This document shows positions 7,180 through 10,332 of a stretch of DNA of 10,332 bases, piece after piece (within the stretch, counting starts at the first letter, position 1; each line of letters starts with the position of its first letter). This DNA is from Bifidobacteriaceae bacterium (GTDB taxonomy: Bacteria; Actinomycetota; Actinomycetes; Actinomycetales; WQXJ01). The stretch is taken from positions 1-10,332 of the forward strand of contig JAITJY010000057.1 of the NCBI GenBank assembly GCA_031278675.1, given 5' to 3'. Under the pieces are notes generated by a model that was given only the letters and a program-made list of their open reading frames with translations, did not search any database and was not told where the DNA came from. The translations under genes were made by a program, and so were the position numbers.

Positions 7180-7191
7180 CCGAGCGCTCGG
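7180..7191. other. 12-bp perfect palindrome after argG
   Basis: ccgagcgctcgg starts two bases after the argG stop. It could form a short GC hairpin and help end the operon transcript, but it has almost no loop and no T run follows, so it is not a standard intrinsic terminator. No better stem with a T tract is seen in the 193-nt gap to the convergent gene. Confidence 0.3.
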
Positions 7192-7238
7192 CCACGCAGG
7201 CACCCCCGCAAGCCACCAAACCCTAAGCCTGGGTCCAG

Positions 7239-7370
7239 CTAGGCCGGGAGGCATGGGATGACTTTGCCGAGATGCTTGACCAGCCCGCCGGCGCCGGCGT
7301 CGGAGAACCCCAGCGCCACTGCCCGCAGTGGGTCAGGGAGCGCCAAGAGCCGCAGCCCGATGCCGTCCGG
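7239..7370 (-). other. In-frame coding-like tail after the amidotransferase stop
   Basis: Directly after the TGA of the minus-strand amidotransferase, the same frame stays open for 43 codons to a TAG at 7239-7241. About 86% of its third positions are G or C, like real genes here, and the peptide (PDGIGLRLLALPDPLRAV, then SDAGAGGLVKHLGKVIP) looks ordinary rather than scrambled. It has no convincing start of its own. It could be chance in high-GC DNA, a decayed 3' end of a longer gene, or a stop read through or mis-sequenced. The family normally ends at or near the TGA. Function unknown. Confidence 0.2.
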
Positions 7371-8081
7371 TCAGCTTGGCAGTGCGTCCAGCCAGGTGTT
7401 CAGCACGTGGGTGCCCGCCGTCGCCAAGGCTGGGCCGCAGGCGGCGGCGTCCGCGCGGATGGTGGCCGGGTCGAGCCCGGCGCCGGCGAGTTCGCAGGCG
7501 TGGCCGATCAGCCAGCGTTCAATCATGGCCGGATCGGCTTCGATATGGAACTGGAGGGCCAGCACTGACTTGTCCAGGGTGAACGCCTGGTTGGGGAAGC
7601 CCGGTGTGGCCGCGAGGCGGACCGCGCCCGCCGGGATGGCGAACTGGTCGCCGTGCCAGTGGAGCACCGGGACGGCATCGAGCGGCGCCAAGACCGAGGC
7701 GCGGCCCTGCGCGGTCAGTTGCAGCGGCGCGTAACCGATTTCCTTGCGGCCCGTCGGCGTGACCGCCGCCCCGAGCGCTGCCGCGATCAGTTGCGCCCCG
7801 AGGCACACCCCGAAGATGGGGCGCCCGGCCGCCAGCCGCGCGCTGATCGCGTCCTGTTCGGCGGTCAAGAACGGATAGGTGGTGGTCTCGTAGACCCCGA
7901 TTGGTCCACCCAGCACCACCAGGAGGTCGGGGGCGAGGGCAAGCTCAGGTGTGATGGGTTCGACGCCGGCCTCCAGGTAGGTCACGTCATAGCCGCGGGC
8001 GGCTAGCGCGCCGTGCGCCACACCAAGGTCCTCGAATGCGACATGGCGGATCGCTAAAGCTTGTTTAGTGCGGGAAGTCAC
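7371..8081 (-). CDS. Class I glutamine amidotransferase-like protein (GMP-synthase-like)
   Basis: This 236-residue cytosolic protein has the type 1 amidotransferase fold, whose members release ammonia from glutamine for an acceptor. The triad is visible: nucleophile Cys93 in GVCLGAQL (91-98), His179 and Glu181 in LQFHIEAD (176-183). LVVLGGPIGVYE (54-65) forms the oxyanion region. KEIGYAPL and HWHGDQFAIP (141-150) are typical of the stand-alone family resembling the amidotransferase half of GMP synthase; no synthetase domain is attached. The substrate is unknown; relatives have been linked to glutamyl-polyamine or amino acid catabolism, but nothing here decides it. The start is GTG at 8079-8081, since the conserved IRHVAFEDLG begins 11 codons in. 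No good ribosome binding site precedes it. It is convergent with argG, so a link to arginine metabolism is not implied. Confidence 0.9.
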   Translation of the reverse strand: MTSRTKQALAIRHVAFEDLGVAHGALAARGYDVTYLEAGVEPITPELALAPDLLVVLGGPIGVYETTTYPFLTAEQDAISARLAAGRPIFGVCLGAQLIAAALGAAVTPTGRKEIGYAPLQLTAQGRASVLAPLDAVPVLHWHGDQFAIPAGAVRLAATPGFPNQAFTLDKSVLALQFHIEADPAMIERWLIGHACELAGAGLDPATIRADAAACGPALATAGTHVLNTWLDALPS

Positions 8082-8087
8082 CGCTCT

Positions 8088-8093
8088 ACTGTA
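8088..8093 (-). promoter_or_regulatory. Possible -10 box for a leaderless amidotransferase transcript
   Basis: Read on the minus strand, TACAGT (form TANNNT) lies 6 nt before the GTG start, so transcription would begin at or next to the start codon. Leaderless mRNAs are common in actinobacteria and this would explain the poor ribosome binding site. No clear -35 box is visible. Confidence 0.4.
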
Positions 8094-8101
8094 CGGCCCC
8101 C

Positions 8102-8170
8102 GGCCGCCAAGGCGGCCAAGGCGGGCTCAGGGTGCAGGGCTTGACGGGCGTTTGGCGGCGCGGCCGCGCC
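8102..8170. other. Two GC-rich palindromes in the divergent intergenic region
   Basis: ggccgcc-aa-ggcggcc (8102-8117) and the perfect 14-bp ggcgcggccgcgcc (8157-8170) lie between the two divergent genes. They may be hairpins or regulator sites, or chance in DNA of this composition. Neither is followed by a T run. The first lies just upstream of the proposed minus-strand -10 box. Confidence 0.35.
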
Positions 8171-8195
8171 AGGCTGCGTCCTCAAGGACTAGACT

Positions 8196-8233
8196 GTTAA
8201 CCTCCAGGTCACCTCACGTTAACCCAAATCACC
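8196..8233 (+). promoter_or_regulatory. PHO-box-like array of 11-bp direct repeats upstream of the nuclease
   Basis: Three exactly phased 11-nt units, GTTAACCTCCA (8196-8206), GGTCACCTCAC (8207-8217) and GTTAACCCAAA (8218-8228), are followed by a looser TCACC at 8229-8233. Streptomyces PhoP binds 11-nt direct repeats with a GTTCACC-like core, and these units match that form well. The array ends about 71 nt before the nuclease ATG. TAGAGT at 8257-8262 could be the -10 box. Secreted nucleases of this type are phosphate-starvation genes in Corynebacterium, which fits. Regulation is inferred, not shown. Confidence 0.6.
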
Positions 8234-8291
8234 CTCAAGTGTTTGGTTTGGAGTTCTAGAGTGCGAGTGCCCTGTTTACATAAGAACTCCA

Positions 8292-8297
8292 GAAAGG
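8292..8297 (+). promoter_or_regulatory. Ribosome binding site deciding the nuclease start
   Basis: GAAAGG lies 7 nt before ATG 8305. It supports this start over the in-frame GTG at 8341, which has no such site and would shorten the basic N-region of the signal peptide. Confidence 0.7.
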
Positions 8298-8304
8298 CCC
8301 CACG

Positions 8305-10332
8305 ATGCAGCGGTGGCAGTACCCGGTCTACAGGCATTCAGTGACATCAACCAACCCGCGCGTAACGCGTTCCGCCCGCCGCTGGGCGGCCAGGGCCGCC
8401 GCGAGCGCCGCAGCCGTAGCGCTCGTGACGATCCCCGCTCTCCATCCGGTCGCGGAAGCGGCCGTCAGCCCCACAGCACCCGTCATCATCAACGAGGTCT
8501 ATGGTGGCGGCGGTAACTCCGGTGCTGTGTTTACCCACGACTTCGTTGAGTTGTACAACACGACCAGTGCGCCGGTCTCGCTCGACGGTTGGTCGCTCCA
8601 GTACGCCTCGGCGGGCGGCGCCGCCGGCTTCGTAACAACCAATAACGCGATAACGGTGTTTGATACGTCCACCAGCATTGCGGCAGAGGGCTACCTGCTG
8701 ATCCAGCTAGCCGCAGGGACCAACCCGGATTTGGACCCCTTACCAACTCCGGATGTGGTGGGAGCGACTGCTGTCAGTGGCACAGCCGGACGGTTCGCCC
8801 TGGTTCAAGGGACCACGCCACTTGGCGCCTGCGAGGCTGCGACGAGCTGCTCTTTACGCGCTGAAGTGATCGACTTCGTGGCTTGGGGACCGAGCGCGAT
8901 CGACTATGCGGGCAGCGGGCCGGGGCCGATCGCTAGCAATGCCACCTCGGTTTCGCGCAGCGACGCGCACGCCAACACTGCGGACAATGCGGCCGACTTC
9001 ACGGCGGGCGCGCCCACACCGACCAACGCTAGCGGGCCCCAAGCGCCACCGCCGCCGCCGCAGGCCGTCGAGGCCTCCATCGGGGAGATCCAAGGCACCA
9101 CAGCGGTGCCGGGTGCACCGCTGGGCACACTGGTCACGGTCAAAGGCGTGGTCACGGCATCGTATCCGGTAGGCGGGCTGAACGGCTTCACGATCCAGGA
9201 ACCCGGTAGCGGCGGAGCGATCGACCTGGCCAGTTGGGACGGTTCCCAGGGCGTCTTCGTTTATGCGGGGACCACTGCGATCACTTATCCGGCGGTCGGC
9301 GACTACGTCGAAGTGGTCGGGACCACCGCAGACTATTCCGGTTTGACGCAGATCACATTGGGGTCCAGCGGCACGGTAAGTCAGCTAGCTGATGCGGTCG
9401 CAGCGCCTCAGCCGGTCCAAGCGCCCTGGCCCACGACCGCCGAGCAGCGCGAAACCCTCGAATCTATGCTCTACCAGCCGTCTGGTACGTTCACTGTGAC
9501 CGATACGTATTCCACCAACAGCTATGGCACGGTGGGCCTGGCCTATGGTTCAACCCCACTGGTACAGCCGACCGAGGTGTATCCCTCGTCCTATCCGGCC
9601 GGCCAGGCCGCCATCGAAGCGGACAACGCCGCCCGGCAAGTCATCTTGGATGACGGTTCGTCGATGAACTTCACCTCCTTGGCGAACGCTGCGACCAACA
9701 CCCCGGCCTACATCTCTCAGACCAACCCGGTGCGGGTCGGTGCGACCGTCACATTCGATGACCCAGTGATTATCGACTACCGCAACAACGCCTGGACGCT
9801 AAACCCAACTGAGCGGGTAACGGGACCGGGCAACACGGCATCGCCCATCACGGTTACGAACACGCGGACAGCCGCGCCCGATGCCGCCAAACTCGGTAGT
9901 GCAGACCTCAAGTTGGCATCTTTCAACGTTCTCAACTACTTCCCGAGCACGGGCGCTACCTGGGCGGCGGGCTGCACCTCTTACAACTCGCCGGCCACCG
10001 GCACGCCTGTTACCGTTAACAGTTGCAACAACAACGGGCCGCGAGGCGCCTGGGATGCCGCCAACTTACAGCGCCAACAAGACAAGATTGTCGCCGCGAT
10101 CAACGCGCTGGACGCATCTGTGGTGGCCTTGATGGAAATCGAGAACTCGGCGGTCCTAGGTGAACCGGTAGACCGTGGCGTCGCCACCTTGGTGACGGCA
10201 CTCAACGCGGCCGCCGGGCCGGGAACCTGGGCCTTTGTGCCATCACCCGCTAACCTGCCGCCGCTCACAGAACAAGACGTGATCACCACGGCGATCATCT
10301 ACCGTCCGGACGCAGTCACGTCCCTCGGGGCG
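8305..10332 (+). CDS. Secreted ExeM/NucH-type nuclease, 3' truncated by window end
   Basis: This is a large extracellular DNase-type protein; 676 codons are visible with no stop. Order of parts: a basic N-region with an Arg pair (25-26), a hydrophobic stretch about 29-47 and an Ala-rich cleavage region near 50-53 (signal peptide, possibly but weakly Tat-like); a lamin-tail domain about 58-240 (APVIINEVYGGGGNSG, DFVELYNTT, LDGWSLQY); a Pro-rich linker 246-252; an OB-fold-like domain about 257-365 (LVTVKGVVTA, FTIQEPGSGG, GDYVEVVGT); a beta-rich region; and the endonuclease/exonuclease/phosphatase domain from about 535 (LKLASFNVLNYF, NLQRQQDKIVAAINALDASV, then ALMEIEN with metal-binding Glu611). 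The catalytic His/Asp motifs and any cell-wall anchor lie beyond the window. The role is probably phosphate or nucleotide scavenging from extracellular DNA, supported by the PHO-box-like array upstream. Confidence 0.9.
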   Translation, partial: MQRWQYPVYRHSVTSTNPRVTRSARRWAARAAASAAAVALVTIPALHPVAEAAVSPTAPVIINEVYGGGGNSGAVFTHDFVELYNTTSAPVSLDGWSLQYASAGGAAGFVTTNNAITVFDTSTSIAAEGYLLIQLAAGTNPDLDPLPTPDVVGATAVSGTAGRFALVQGTTPLGACEAATSCSLRAEVIDFVAWGPSAIDYAGSGPGPIASNATSVSRSDAHANTADNAADFTAGAPTPTNASGPQAPPPPPQAVEASIGEIQGTTAVPGAPLGTLVTVKGVVTASYPVGGLNGFTIQEPGSGGAIDLASWDGSQGVFVYAGTTAITYPAVGDYVEVVGTTADYSGLTQITLGSSGTVSQLADAVAAPQPVQAPWPTTAEQRETLESMLYQPSGTFTVTDTYSTNSYGTVGLAYGSTPLVQPTEVYPSSYPAGQAAIEADNAARQVILDDGSSMNFTSLANAATNTPAYISQTNPVRVGATVTFDDPVIIDYRNNAWTLNPTERVTGPGNTASPITVTNTRTAAPDAAKLGSADLKLASFNVLNYFPSTGATWAAGCTSYNSPATGTPVTVNSCNNNGPRGAWDAANLQRQQDKIVAAINALDASVVALMEIENSAVLGEPVDRGVATLVTALNAAAGPGTWAFVPSPANLPPLTEQDVITTAIIYRPDAVTSLGA

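Noticed and set aside
5651..7219. 522-codon open frame on the minus strand
   Set aside because: It is antisense to argR and argG, whose conserved motifs are clear; its Arg/His/Gln-rich product matches no family and is typical of antiphase frames in high-GC DNA.
7178..7370. Intrinsic terminator or tRNA in the argG-amidotransferase gap
   Set aside because: Only a loop-less 12-bp palindrome without a T run is present, and no cloverleaf could be drawn.
7258..7734. Plus-strand frame opposite the amidotransferase
   Set aside because: The minus strand holds the complete catalytic triad motifs; the plus-strand product is low-complexity Ser/Ala/Pro.
8341..8343. In-frame GTG as the nuclease start
   Set aside because: No ribosome binding site precedes it, whereas ATG 8305 has GAAAGG 7 nt upstream and gives a fuller signal peptide.

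Overview
The window is high-GC DNA with strong G/C preference at third codon positions, and its protein sequences match actinobacterial families. The ArgC, ArgJ and ArgF sequences resemble those of Micrococcales/Actinomycetales-type actinobacteria, though I cannot name a genus. Most of the window (1-7177, + strand) is an arginine biosynthesis operon in the order argC (5' end outside the window), argJ, argB, argD, argF, argR, argG. Five of the six junctions are 4-nt ATGA stop/start overlaps, and argB/argD overlap by 14 nt, so there is no room for internal terminators. Together the genes encode the acetylated route from N-acetylglutamate to ornithine (ArgB, ArgC, ArgD, with ArgJ recycling the acetyl group), then citrulline (ArgF) and argininosuccinate (ArgG), plus the ArgR repressor. 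argH, which often follows argG in actinobacteria, is absent here.

The operon's odd property is low-complexity repeat DNA inserted in frame in three of its enzymes. ArgC has a Ser/Thr/Ala/Gly tract just before its catalytic cysteine. ArgD has a 57-bp tandem duplication in an N-terminal extension and a second Gly/Ala/Ser/Pro repeat inside the catalytic domain. ArgF has a C-terminal tail of G-T/S-G-G-G-A-E-S units. ArgJ, ArgB, ArgR and ArgG have ordinary lengths.

After argG there is a 193-nt convergent intergenic stretch, then a minus-strand class I glutamine amidotransferase-like gene (7371-8081) that may be leaderless. The divergent intergenic region (8082-8304) holds two GC-rich palindromes and then three phased 11-bp repeats resembling an actinobacterial PHO box. 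These repeats lie upstream of a plus-strand gene (8305 to the window end, 3' truncated) for a large secreted nuclease of the ExeM/NucH type: signal peptide, lamin-tail domain, OB-fold-like domain and endonuclease/exonuclease/phosphatase domain. That arrangement suggests phosphate-starvation control of extracellular DNA scavenging.

I saw no tRNA, rRNA, CRISPR array, insertion sequence or transposase. The most notable signals are the repeat expansions in the arginine enzymes and the PHO-box-like array before the nuclease.
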